A stretch of DNA of 28,583 bases from JAFGTX01 sp942492225 (GTDB taxonomy: Bacteria > Bacillota > Clostridia > Peptostreptococcales > Acidaminobacteraceae), in the NCBI GenBank assembly GCA_942492225.1, contig CALODS010000054.1, forward strand, positions 1 through 28,583, read 5' to 3'. Both the position numbers and the translations under genes were made by a program. Of this stretch, positions 18,706-27,246 are shown one piece after another. The number at the start of each line of letters is the position of its first letter. The first letter of the stretch is position 1. Under the pieces are notes generated by a model that was not told where the DNA came from, ran no database searches, and was given only the letters and a program-made list of their open reading frames with translations.

Positions 18706-20460
18706 CTATTTAAGCGGTAACATAACAATAAATTCTGTACCTTTCCCAAATTCACTTTTTACATCTATCGTTCCACTAAAAGATTTTACAACATGTTTTA
18801 CAATCGCCAATCCGAGACCCGTACCACCTATACTTCTTGATCTCGCTTTGTCAACTCTATAGAATCGTTCAAACAATCTGCTTAAATGTTCTTCTGATAT
18901 ACCAACACCATTATCCTTGATGGATAGTATGATGTGATTGTTTTCATGAGTAACATTAACCCTAACTTCGCCACCTTCATTAGTATATTTTATGGCATTA
19001 TCTACAAGATTAACAACCATCTGTTTGAACCATCCCTCACTTCCAAGTAATGTAGGTAATGATTCCTCACAATTGAATAATAGAGAAATATTTCTTGCTT
19101 TGGCAACACCATTAAGCATCTCCATAATATTTCGAGTTGAGTGAAATATATTAATTTTTTCTGGATTTGCAATCGTCTCTTTTTTCTCAATTTCAGAAAG
19201 AATAAGCAAATCTTCTATTAAGGAATTTAATCGTTCTACCTCTACATCTATGATACCAAGAAACTTTTCTCGTACATCACTATTCTCTGCAGCACCATCT
19301 AATAATGTTTCAACAAATCCCTTTATAGAAGTCAAAGGTGTTTTTAACTCATGGGATACATTGGCTACAAAATCCTTGCGCATATTTTCTAATTTTTTCA
19401 TTTCCGTTACATCTTGAATTATTATTACTACACCAATTTTTTCATTTCCCACTTCTGATGACACAATGGGATTAGAATATAGATTGAAATTTCTTTTTTC
19501 AGGTTCATCTACTTCTATTTCAATACGCATCATAATATTATTACTAATCATATTATGAATTTGATCATCTAACTTATTGTTTCTAAGCACTTTTAAAATA
19601 TGTTTACCTACAATATCCGATTCTTTAAAATTAAACATATGCTCAGCACTTGAGTTAACAAACATAACATTTTTGTTGTTGTCGACTGCTATAACGCCAT
19701 TTATCATACTTGATAAAATTGCATTGGTCTTAATGTTACGTTCTTTTATTTCCATTATCCGCTTATTAATTTCATCGCTCATTACATTAAAATTGTGTGC
19801 CAATTCTCCCATTTCATCTCCTGATCTTATGTAAATTCGCTCATCATAATGTCCATTGGCCACCCGTTTTGTAATAGCAGTCAAATCTTTTATTGGCTTT
19901 GTAATTTTTTGTGATACTTTGCCACCAATTCCTAAAGAAAGTAATATTCCTATGAGAGCTATAATTGAAATGTCAATGAGTGTTCTTTGATTTGCAGCTG
20001 CTATTTTTGATAAAGGAAGAGATACTCTTAGTACATAATCTTCATTTATATTTTTATATGGCACAGAAACATAATACATATCCATTCCAATAGTACTTGA
20101 ATACCGTTGACTTATTCCAATTTTTCCATCAAATGATAATTTGATTTCTGGTCTATTCTTATGATTCTCCATCGTACTCCAGTCACTTTCTGAATCATAA
20201 GCTACTATCCCCTCTCTGTTAATTAATGTCACTCGAACGCCGCCCGATACTGATGCTTTATCAAGATAATTGAATCCCTCTTTAGATGTAATATCTTCAT
20301 AATTACTTGCACCATCTCTCATCAATTTTGCCGAAGAGATCAGTCGCTCCTTAATATCTTCTACATAACTCGTCTTTGACATATTGTTTTGCAAAAGTCC
20401 TGTAAATAAAATTCCAAATACTACAAGAAAGACTAATAACAAATTTATATTTTTTTGCAT
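18706..20460 (-). CDS. phoR: Phosphate-sensing histidine kinase PhoR, 584 aa
   Basis: This is the membrane sensor kinase of the phosphate-starvation system. TM1 is at about 6-24, an extracellular Cache/PAS-like region at about 28-155, TM2 at about 160-180, HAMP at about 181-235, and a PAS domain at about 245-350. The HisKA box FVANVSHELKTPLTSIKGF has the phospho-acceptor His at about 370. The HATPase has N-box LVDNAIKYTNEGG, G1 DNGVGI and G2 GGTGLGLAIVKH. Domain order and length closely match Bacillus-type PhoR. AGGAGG precedes the ATG. It starts 8 bp after phoP, just upstream of the pst operon. Confidence 0.93.
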   Translation of the reverse strand: MQKNINLLLVFLVVFGILFTGLLQNNMSKTSYVEDIKERLISSAKLMRDGASNYEDITSKEGFNYLDKASVSGGVRVTLINREGIVAYDSESDWSTMENHKNRPEIKLSFDGKIGISQRYSSTIGMDMYYVSVPYKNINEDYVLRVSLPLSKIAAANQRTLIDISIIALIGILLSLGIGGKVSQKITKPIKDLTAITKRVANGHYDERIYIRSGDEMGELAHNFNVMSDEINKRIMEIKERNIKTNAILSSMINGVIAVDNNKNVMFVNSSAEHMFNFKESDIVGKHILKVLRNNKLDDQIHNMISNNIMMRIEIEVDEPEKRNFNLYSNPIVSSEVGNEKIGVVIIIQDVTEMKKLENMRKDFVANVSHELKTPLTSIKGFVETLLDGAAENSDVREKFLGIIDVEVERLNSLIEDLLILSEIEKKETIANPEKINIFHSTRNIMEMLNGVAKARNISLLFNCEESLPTLLGSEGWFKQMVVNLVDNAIKYTNEGGEVRVNVTHENNHIILSIKDNGVGISEEHLSRLFERFYRVDKARSRSIGGTGLGLAIVKHVVKSFSGTIDVKSEFGKGTEFIVMLPLK

Positions 20461-20468
20461 ATTACCTC

Positions 20469-21161
20469 CTACTTGATTTTATATCCTACGCCTCTTACGG
20501 TTTCAATATATTTCTTTCCAGTACCATCTTCTATCTTACTTCTGAGATGTCTTATATGAACATCTACTGTTCTTGTTTCACCAAAATAATCATATCCCCA
20601 GATTTCATCCAATAAATACGATCTCGATAACACTCTCCCTTTATTCAACACAAGGATTCGTAATAACTCAAACTCTTTTAAGGTTAATTCAAACACCATA
20701 CCATCTCGAGAAACTTCATGTTTATCAATATCAATTGTTAAGTCATCAATGACTAAACTGCCTTCCAAATTTGAATGTTTGGTTGAATTATAACGCCTTA
20801 ATACAACTTTAATCCGCGCTAAAAGTTCTCTGACACTAAACGGTTTCGTAATATAATCGTCTGCACCAATCTCTAATCCGATTATTTTATCTGTTTCGCC
20901 CGATTTAGCCGTTAACATTATGATTGGTATTTCTTTCAGGTTTTTATTGTTTTTTACGCGATTACAAATATCAATACCATCTATTTTGGGCAACATAAGA
21001 TCTAACAAGACCAAGTCCGGTTGTTCATTCTCAATCATTTCCAATCCTTTTTGTCCATCGAGAGCAAAAGACACTTTGTAACCATTGTTCTCTAAATTGA
21101 ATTTAATAAGTTCAACAATATGTTCTTCATCTTCTATTATTAAAATATGACCTATATTCAT
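20469..21161 (-). CDS. phoP: Response regulator PhoP, 230 aa
   Basis: This OmpR/PhoB-type transcription factor has a receiver domain (1-120) with the acidic pair E10-D11, phospho-acceptor D54 in LVLLDLMLPKIDG, T84 and K106 in ITKPFS. The winged-helix DNA-binding domain (about 132-230) includes LTLKEFELLRIL, the recognition-helix region TRTVDVHIRHLRSKIE, and the terminal YIETVRGVGYKI. AGGAGG precedes the ATG. It probably activates pstS through the TTAACA repeats, and similar repeats before phoP suggest autoregulation. Confidence 0.94.
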   Translation of the reverse strand: MNIGHILIIEDEEHIVELIKFNLENNGYKVSFALDGQKGLEMIENEQPDLVLLDLMLPKIDGIDICNRVKNNKNLKEIPIIMLTAKSGETDKIIGLEIGADDYITKPFSVRELLARIKVVLRRYNSTKHSNLEGSLVIDDLTIDIDKHEVSRDGMVFELTLKEFELLRILVLNKGRVLSRSYLLDEIWGYDYFGETRTVDVHIRHLRSKIEDGTGKKYIETVRGVGYKIK

Positions 21162-21214
21162 CTTAACCTCCTGAATTATATCTTTATTATCTAGTTAACA
21201 GTATAATCTTCCAT

Positions 21215-21251
21215 TGTTAATTTCATGTTAATTAAAGGTGTTCTATGTTAA
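21215..21251 (-). promoter_or_regulatory. Pho-box-like repeats upstream of phoP
   Basis: On the minus strand TTAACA occurs at 21246-21251, 21226-21231 (as TTAACA) and 21215-21220. The last two start exactly 11 bp apart, as in the pstS array. A TATACT at about 21200-21205 is a candidate -10, and another GTTAAC lies at 21194-21199. This is consistent with PhoP autoregulation; the divergent gene at 21326 could also be affected. Confidence 0.6.
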
Positions 21252-21325
21252 TTTTTCTTTAAAGTCCGTTTAATTCCTCTATTTTTATATGGTAATATAA
21301 TGAGAGACACATAAAGGAGATCTGT

Positions 21326-22720
21326 ATGTTTAAAAAACAACTTCAATTAAAGCATTTATTTTATATGATTAATCTACTTATTATGATGATAAGTTTTGCT
21401 TTTATTATGCATTTTCCTATTTATATTGGTATCATAGCCTGCATTATTTATATTGTCTTGATGGCTTTATCCAATGACTATAGATTATTGCCTTTATTAT
21501 GCATCAGCAAAAAAAGTTTTAACACAGTAAAAAATGTTATGTGTATGCTTCTATTGATAGGAGCTATTCTTCCTATTTGGATGGCTTCGGGGACTTTACC
21601 CACCTTACTCCATTATAGTTTCATGCACTTATCCAATTTAAACATCCCACTGTCTGCTTTTTTAATTAGTAGTTTTCTTTCAATGATGTTAGGAACGTTT
21701 ATAGGCACGCTCAGTATTTTAGGTCCTTTATTCATGAGTTTAGCAATTGGATTAACAATCCCCTTACCACTGGTTGCTGGCGCTCTTATTTCTGGTTCTG
21801 TACTTGGCGATAGACTCTCACCAGTTTCTTCTAATTTTCACTTAATATGTACTTCTTGTAACGCTCTAATAAATCGTACTTTTTTTGATTTGTTGAAAAC
21901 AAATGGCCCAGCTTTTATAATCGCTTCAGCTTTATTTTACATCTTTGGGCTGCCTTATAAGACAACACCACAGAGTCAAAAAAACATCGTCTACATATTA
22001 AATTTGTTAGATACCCACTTTTCAATTAAACTATTGATGATTCTGCCAATATTTTTGCTACTCCTTTTAATAATGTGTAAAAAAGTTAAGCCACTTACTG
22101 CATTTATCATTGCTTATTTCACTAGCATCATATTATATGTTTCTGCAGGATTAGATCCTGTAAATATTCCCATGTTATCTTTTTATGGCTTTCATTCACC
22201 CATTGTTGCTATTAATGAATTGATTAATGGAAGTGGTATAAAATCAATGATTGCAGTGCCATTTATTATATTATGTTCTGCTTATTTAAATGATTTATTA
22301 AACTATACAAAACTTATTGATCAGGCACTTACTATTTATTCCAATAATATCTCTTCATTAAAAGTTCTATATCATAAGACAGCACTGCTAAGTATTCTAA
22401 TAACTATTATTTCTTGTAATCAATCCCTAACTACTATAATAACCGGTCAAAACTTTCAAAAACATTTTAACCATTTTGAACAAAATAATAGTCTGCTGGC
22501 TCGAACAATAGCTGATAGTGGTGCGCTTATCATTGCAATAATACCTTGGAATTTAAATGCATTGGTCGCCTCTTCAATTACAGGTGTTTCTACATTTCAG
22601 TATGCCCCTTATACATTTTATATCCTTTTGACAATCGTCATAACTCTTTTATTGCCTTATAGCAATCATGTATACAAAAAAAGTGCTACTGATGATGTCC
22701 TTCGACGGGAGTTATTATGA
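21326..22720 (+). CDS. NhaC-family Na+/H+ antiporter-like membrane protein, 464 aa
   Basis: A polytopic membrane protein with about ten to twelve hydrophobic segments. The segment GALISGSVLGDRLSPVSSN (about 152-170) matches the NhaC signature, which usually reads G-FGDK-SPLSDTT, and TIADSGALIIAIIPWNLNA (about 390-408) matches its conserved late motif. Substrate could be Na+/H+ or, as in some NhaC relatives, an organic acid or amino acid exchange; sequence alone does not decide. AAGGAGA lies before the ATG and a TATAAT-like -10 lies at 21296-21301 without a good -35. It is divergent from phoP and overlaps the next gene by 4 nt. Confidence 0.8.
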   Translation: MFKKQLQLKHLFYMINLLIMMISFAFIMHFPIYIGIIACIIYIVLMALSNDYRLLPLLCISKKSFNTVKNVMCMLLLIGAILPIWMASGTLPTLLHYSFMHLSNLNIPLSAFLISSFLSMMLGTFIGTLSILGPLFMSLAIGLTIPLPLVAGALISGSVLGDRLSPVSSNFHLICTSCNALINRTFFDLLKTNGPAFIIASALFYIFGLPYKTTPQSQKNIVYILNLLDTHFSIKLLMILPIFLLLLLIMCKKVKPLTAFIIAYFTSIILYVSAGLDPVNIPMLSFYGFHSPIVAINELINGSGIKSMIAVPFIILCSAYLNDLLNYTKLIDQALTIYSNNISSLKVLYHKTALLSILITIISCNQSLTTIITGQNFQKHFNHFEQNNSLLARTIADSGALIIAIIPWNLNALVASSITGVSTFQYAPYTFYILLTIVITLLLPYSNHVYKKSATDDVLRRELL

Positions 22721-23916
22721 TAAAAAAACATTATAAAGAACTTAAAGCAATAAAAAAAAATACCCTTTTAATGGATTATTATTTTATGGGAAAATATAGT
22801 TTTTCTCCTTATATGGCCTGTGAACATGCTTGTAAATACTGTGATGGTCGATCAGAACGCTATTTTGTTGAAGGTGATTTTGAAAAAGATATCATCATTC
22901 GACAAAATCTTCCTGAGCTATTGGCTAAAAAGTTAAGTACTTATAGAGAATCAGGCACTATTCTAATAGGATCTGGAGTTAGTGACCCTTATCAGCCAGT
23001 TGAAGCTTCTGAAAAACTTATGGAACAATGTTTATCAAATATTTATACTAAAAACTATTCTGTCGCTGTGATGACAAAATCATCTCTTGCAATGCGGGAC
23101 ATCGACCTCTTTGATAAAATAAACCAACAATCACGTTCTATTCTTATGGTTTCAATCGCTTATCCAACAGATGACCATCGGAAAATAATGGAACCTTATG
23201 CCAGTAGTATTGATGCTAGACTTGAAATGATTCGAGCATTTAAAGAGAGAAATATTCCTATCTATGTTTTAGCGATGCCTCTATTGCCAGGATTATCAGA
23301 TGATTTGAAGTCTGTTAATTTACTATTTGACCAATTAAAAGAATTAGAAGTTGATGCTGTTATGCCCGGTGGTTTAACACTTCGACCCGGAAAACAAAAA
23401 GATATGTATTTCAATATTTTACAACAGAACTATAGTGAGTTACTCCCCCTGTACAACGAAATTTACAAAGGTAACTATCCTTCTGGTAGCACAGAAAATT
23501 GGTATCATCGGAAAATGATGACACCAGTTTATCAAGCTTTAAAAGATAGAGATATTCCTTTATTTTTACCACATTCCATTTACAAGGGCATTTATCCAAA
23601 ATATGACGAACTTTATTTTTTATTAAAACATATGAAAAAACTTTATCAATATAATTCAGTTAACATTAATCCGTTAAAGCAAGCTGATCAAGCTTACCGC
23701 CAGTGGTATTTGTTTAACAAAAAAGAATTTAACCGTAAGAGACGTATGTCACAATCAGAATTAGAAGGTATATTACTAGACGCTTTAAAAGATTCATCCT
23801 CGTCAATATTGGCGCATAATAAAAAATTGACGACATTTATGATAGAAGCCATTTATGGAAATGCTGTATTTGACTATAGTCAGTTAAAACTCAAAAAAAT
23901 AAAACATCGCGTATAA
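22717..23916 (+). CDS. Radical SAM protein, SplB-like (COG1533), 399 aa
   Basis: A cytoplasmic radical S-adenosylmethionine enzyme. The iron-sulfur motif is CEHACKYC (Cys35, 39, 42; CX3CX2C), in a context like spore photoproduct lyase relatives: FSPYMACEHACKYCDGR, then GSGVSDPYQPVE and VAVMTKSSLAMRDIDLF. The C-terminal ~90 residues are basic and helical. Its substrate is unknown; family members are widespread and mostly uncharacterised, and the usual SplB photoproduct activity should not be assumed. The ATG overlaps the antiporter stop codon (ATGA), so the two are translated together. A terminator overlaps its end. Confidence 0.8.
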   Translation: MIKKHYKELKAIKKNTLLMDYYFMGKYSFSPYMACEHACKYCDGRSERYFVEGDFEKDIIIRQNLPELLAKKLSTYRESGTILIGSGVSDPYQPVEASEKLMEQCLSNIYTKNYSVAVMTKSSLAMRDIDLFDKINQQSRSILMVSIAYPTDDHRKIMEPYASSIDARLEMIRAFKERNIPIYVLAMPLLPGLSDDLKSVNLLFDQLKELEVDAVMPGGLTLRPGKQKDMYFNILQQNYSELLPLYNEIYKGNYPSGSTENWYHRKMMTPVYQALKDRDIPLFLPHSIYKGIYPKYDELYFLLKHMKKLYQYNSVNINPLKQADQAYRQWYLFNKKEFNRKRRMSQSELEGILLDALKDSSSSILAHNKKLTTFMIEAIYGNAVFDYSQLKLKKIKHRV

Positions 23917-23948
23917 TAGAATTGTCCTATTATGCGCGATGTTCCTTT
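23903..23948. terminator. Bidirectional terminator between the radical SAM and DegV genes
   Basis: A long hairpin (AACATCGCG-TATAATAG against CTATTAT-GCGCGATGTT, with a one-base irregularity) begins inside the last codons of the radical SAM gene and is followed by CCTTTTT. A-rich sequence on the other side allows minus-strand function for DegV. Confidence 0.8.
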
Positions 23949-24785
23949 TTAAAATGATACAACAACGCCACCATCGTATGCATATACTGTTGCGATGCCT
24001 CTAGTAGGCGTTATAATAATCTCTTTAAAATTATATGTTTCTTGAATTTTTTTCTTTAGTTCTTCCGCTCTTTCAGGACAATTACAATGGGAAATACCAC
24101 ATCTGAATTGACTGAAGTCTTTTTTTGTCTCACTCATTTCTTCAACAAGTCGTCGAAGTGCTTTCTTCATTCCACGGTTGGTTTCTACCTTTACAATTTC
24201 GCCTTGTTTATTTGCAGTCATCAGCGGTTTAATTGACAATAGATTCGCTATAAGTCCTTCTGCATTTCCAATTCTACCAGCTCTTATAAGATTTTCTAAA
24301 GACTCTAAAACAAATAATGTTTTTTGCCCTTGAATATAATCATCAATTTCTTTTGCAATGGTTTCTGGTGGTAGTTCACGATCTATTAATTCTTTTAGTT
24401 GGTAGGCTATAAGCACTTCCGCAGATGATGCCGCCAACGAATTACATACATGGACATAATCACAAATACCATCTGTCATCGCCATTTCTTTTGCCACCAT
24501 TGCACTATTATATGACCCACTTAATTTATCTGATAATGTCACAACAAAGACGGCATCTGCCCCCTTAAACATCTGAACATAGTCATTTGGTGAAGGACAT
24601 GAGGTTTTAGTTGCAATTCTTGACGATTTCATTAAACTTAAAAGTTTACCTTGATCAAAAGTCATATCATCTATGATTTCAACATCACCTACTTGAATTC
24701 TTAAAGGTGCCAAAACCGCCCCAAATTCTTTTAATGTTTCCTCTGTTAAATCACAACAACTATCCACTACTATTTTATATTTCAT
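23949..24785 (-). CDS. DegV family fatty-acid-binding protein, 278 aa
   Basis: DegV/FakB-type proteins bind a fatty acid and present it to a FakA kinase. The N-terminal IVVDSCCDLTEE motif, the TSCPSPNDY segment (Ser-rich lipid head-group site, about 61-69), LSDKLSGSYNSA (about 83-94), and SLENLIRAGRIGNAEG are typical, as is the C-terminal AYDGGVVVSF. Length is standard. AGGAGG precedes the ATG. It is the last gene of a three-gene operon (ECF S component, DUF1893, DegV). The partner kinase is not in the window. Confidence 0.92.
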   Translation of the reverse strand: MKYKIVVDSCCDLTEETLKEFGAVLAPLRIQVGDVEIIDDMTFDQGKLLSLMKSSRIATKTSCPSPNDYVQMFKGADAVFVVTLSDKLSGSYNSAMVAKEMAMTDGICDYVHVCNSLAASSAEVLIAYQLKELIDRELPPETIAKEIDDYIQGQKTLFVLESLENLIRAGRIGNAEGLIANLLSIKPLMTANKQGEIVKVETNRGMKKALRRLVEEMSETKKDFSQFRCGISHCNCPERAEELKKKIQETYNFKEIIITPTRGIATVYAYDGGVVVSF

Positions 24786-24805
24786 GAGTTCCTCCTAAAG
24801 CCACT

Positions 24806-25231
24806 CTACACTGACATATTTTCTAGAAATTTTTCTATTTTCACCATCAACTCCTCCGCATCAGTTATTTCAGCTGAGATTTTTTCAACCGGACAAGTAT
24901 CTGTTTGTGTTCTATTTTTTATATATGGAACAATTTTATCACATGAATAATCTATATTAGTTTCTTGTAACAGTCCAACTGCACGTTCTGATAGAAGCTT
25001 TGTATGTAATGCCTTTATGCCATATCCGATACACAATATCGCTGCAGCTCTACCTGTAACTCTATCTGCTAAAGATGCATTCTTCAACTTATCACCTAAT
25101 AAAATACATGCATCATATAAAGGCTTTATACCCTTTTGTTTACTTTCATATACTATCATACCATTTTTTACAATAACTATAGCATTATTGCTATCATCTA
25201 TATGTTTTTTTGCAATTTCAATATCTCTCAT
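24806..25231 (-). CDS. DUF1893 family protein, 141 aa
   Basis: The N-terminal IVIVKNGMIVYESKQKGI, followed by PLYDACILLGDKLKNASLAD and VTGRAAAILCIGYGIKALH, matches the DUF1893 family, which has a cytidine-deaminase-like fold but no established reaction. The Cys in AAAILC (about 67) and C-terminal CPVEK resemble family positions. The last 40 residues form an acidic helix. AGGAG precedes the ATG. It lies 7 bp after the ECF S component, which suggests a shared function with a vitamin or small-molecule importer; that is an inference. Confidence 0.85.
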   Translation of the reverse strand: MRDIEIAKKHIDDSNNAIVIVKNGMIVYESKQKGIKPLYDACILLGDKLKNASLADRVTGRAAAILCIGYGIKALHTKLLSERAVGLLQETNIDYSCDKIVPYIKNRTQTDTCPVEKISAEITDAEELMVKIEKFLENMSV

Positions 25232-25238
25232 TTAATAA

Positions 25239-25754
25239 CTACTCCTGTAAACTAAAATATTTTTGAATACTGATTACTATAGAAGGGATCAATATAATTT
25301 GAACTAAGAGTCCTGGTAATCCAGTGATTATTGCTGTTTTTATAAATAAAAATGCATTTAATTTCACCCCAAAAAATGTTGATAATATAAATGCGACAAT
25401 TCCAGCTGTGATACGTCCACTGACCATAGATAAAACTAGACAACTAATAACTGACAAATTTTTCTTCATTATGGCAATAACAAAACCATATGTAGCCAAT
25501 TCAAAAGACATAATAATTGCGATTGGAAATAACACAGGCATCCCCGTGATAAAACTACTCAACAGTGGTGTAAGAATTCCAATTGTTGTTGCAAGCTTTG
25601 TTGGCAAAAAAAAGCCTCCAACAAATATTGTTAAGTGCATTGGTAAAAATACCTGTCCTAAGATCCCAAAACTATGAAAAATTATGGGTAATAATATCCC
25701 CATTGATAGCAACAAGCCGGATATTATAATATGTAATGTTGTTTCTTTTTTCAT
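25239..25754 (-). CDS. ECF transporter S component, 171 aa
   Basis: A small, very hydrophobic protein with five to six membrane segments. The region LPMHLTIFVGGFFLPTKLA (about 37-55) and the size fit substrate-binding S components of energy-coupling factor transporters, which capture a vitamin or precursor and share an EcfAA'T module encoded elsewhere. The substrate cannot be named; no riboswitch that would reveal it is visible upstream. AAGGAG precedes the ATG. It is the first gene of an operon with DUF1893 and DegV. Confidence 0.8.
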   Translation of the reverse strand: MKKETTLHIIISGLLLSMGILLPIIFHSFGILGQVFLPMHLTIFVGGFFLPTKLATTIGILTPLLSSFITGMPVLFPIAIIMSFELATYGFVIAIMKKNLSVISCLVLSMVSGRITAGIVAFILSTFFGVKLNAFLFIKTAIITGLPGLLVQIILIPSIVISIQKYFSLQE

Positions 25755-25776
25755 TTAATTCTCCTTAAATAAATAT

Positions 25777-25828
25777 AAGCCTTTCCATTTAATCCTACCC
25801 CGTAAGTATGAATTAAATGAAAAGGCTT
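25777..25828. terminator. Long hairpin between nucleoside permease and ECF genes
   Basis: Arms of 17 nt (25777-25793 and 25812-25828, AAGCCTTT.CATTTAAT type) pair fully with one G-U in minus-strand RNA. The loop is 18 nt and contains GGGG. The following minus-strand sequence is AU-rich (ATATTTATTT) and not a pure U-tract. It likely terminates the nup operon ending at 25839, or acts as a leader structure for the ECF gene. Confidence 0.6.
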
Positions 25829-25838
25829 GTCAATAGAC

Positions 25839-26771
25839 CTATCTCTCTTCTCTAAAGTAAGAAACACTTAGTCCTTTTGGTCCTGCATTAAAATCTTTTC
25901 GCACTGAATTAAATATCAACACTAGGATTGTAACTAAGTAAGGCAACATATCAATTAAATATTGTGATATAGAAATATTGAATTCTTGAAGCCTAAACCC
26001 AATAATATCCAATCCACCAAATACGAATGCACCAATCATTGCTCTATAAGGATGCCACATACTAAAAATAACCAATGCAACGGCTATCCAGCCTCTTCCT
26101 GCAGTAATATTCTCTTGCCATGCTGGAATGTAAACAAGTGATAAATAAGCGCCACCTAAACCACATAAGCCACTACCTATTAGAATGTGAATATATTTAT
26201 AGAGAGATACTGATATGCCATTCGCATCCGCAGCATATGGGTTTTCTCCAACAGTTTTAGCATTTAATCCAAAACGCGTAAATTTAAAATATATACTCAA
26301 TACAATTGCTACTATAAATCCTAAATACACAAATAAGTTTTGTTCAAAAAATATAGGTCCAATAATAGGAATTTTATTAAATAATGGAATACTCATTTTA
26401 GTAAAAACATTTGTAAATGATTTAGGTAAAACTTCTCCTACAAGGGATTGGCCTAAAAAACCCGAAATACCTGTTCCTAAAATTGTAATGGATAGACCAG
26501 TTACCACTTGATTTGCTCTTAGAGTTACTGTTAAAAAAGCAAAAATCCATCCACCAATCATTGCGGTTAATGCTGCAACTAAAAGCGCTATAAATGGACT
26601 ACCTGTATTGTAGCCTGCCATAAAACCACCCACAGCACCCATAAGCATAAGACCTTCAACACCAAGATTTAAATTCCCGACTTTCTCTGTTACAATTTCT
26701 CCGAGTGTTGCAAATAATAAAGGGGTACCTGCTTGTACAGCTGCATGTAAAAAAACTATAAAACTAAGCAT
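25839..26771 (-). CDS. Nucleoside ABC transporter permease (NupQ/YufQ-like), 310 aa
   Basis: This is the second permease of a BmpA-type nucleoside or purine ABC importer (BPD_transp_2 fold). About nine membrane segments are visible. Signature stretches include LLFATLGEIVTEKVGNLNLG followed by VEGLMLMGAVGG near the N-terminus, VVTGLSITILGTGISGFLG, and the NPYAADANGISV coupling region (ENPYAAD...). The ATG at 26771 is chosen because AGGAGGTCAGC lies directly before it; an upstream in-frame start at 26834 lies inside the preceding gene. It overlaps the upstream permease by 8 nt, showing coupled translation. Confidence 0.9.
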   Translation of the reverse strand: MLSFIVFLHAAVQAGTPLLFATLGEIVTEKVGNLNLGVEGLMLMGAVGGFMAGYNTGSPFIALLVAALTAMIGGWIFAFLTVTLRANQVVTGLSITILGTGISGFLGQSLVGEVLPKSFTNVFTKMSIPLFNKIPIIGPIFFEQNLFVYLGFIVAIVLSIYFKFTRFGLNAKTVGENPYAADANGISVSLYKYIHILIGSGLCGLGGAYLSLVYIPAWQENITAGRGWIAVALVIFSMWHPYRAMIGAFVFGGLDIIGFRLQEFNISISQYLIDMLPYLVTILVLIFNSVRKDFNAGPKGLSVSYFREER

Positions 26772-27174
26772 GCTGACCTCCTTTTGTTTTGTTACCAACA
26801 AATGATAATTTATAATTAATGAAAAATTCTCCACTTAAAGCGAATATTAATATCATCCCTTGAATTATTTCAGCCGCACTTTGGGGAATCTGAAATGCCG
26901 TTTGAATAAATGAAGCACCCTGTGATAAAATTGCGAATAAAAAACCAACCACTGGTACCATTAGCGGATTCATGTTCGCTAACCACGCAATAATTATTGC
27001 ATCATATCCAATACCTGAAGATAATTCGAAGGTTAATGTATTGCTCACTGCTGATGCTTGAATCATACCTACTAATCCACATAAACCACCTGAAATAAAT
27101 ACCGCTTTCATGACAACACGTTTAACAGTCATACCAGCATATTTAGCTGTTTTTTCACTTTCGCCAACCATCAA
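26764..27174 (-). pseudogene. Nucleoside ABC transporter permease (NupP/YufP-like), 5'-truncated
   Basis: Only the C-terminal ~134 residues of a permease that is normally about 350 residues long are present. The first recognisable stretch is MVGESEKTAKYAGMTV, which corresponds to the cytoplasmic coupling region (RAVGxNPxAAxYAG in homologs), followed by four membrane segments. Upstream on the minus strand the homology stops at about 27172, and an in-frame TAA occurs three codons before a TTG that lacks a ribosome binding site. The missing N-terminal two thirds, and the expected ATPase and BmpA lipoprotein genes, are replaced by unrelated sequence. It is either a real disruption or an assembly join. 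Confidence 0.8.
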
Positions 27175-27246
27175 TGGAACTTAAAACTAGGTGCTTTTAG
27201 GGTAGCATATTACCAATGGTTAAATTATATGTTTAATTAAAAAAAT
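27175..27246. other. Junction between chromosomal and phage-like DNA
   Basis: Permease homology ends at about 27172-27175. What follows is AT-rich sequence with no binding site and no continuation of the operon. The short word CAATGG occurs on both sides (27171-27176 and 27213-27218). No transposase, tRNA or att-like duplication is visible in the window. Confidence 0.6.

Noticed and set aside
26772..26834. Longer NupQ-like start at 26834
   Set aside because: It lies inside the upstream permease gene without a binding site; a perfect AGGAGG precedes the ATG at 26771.
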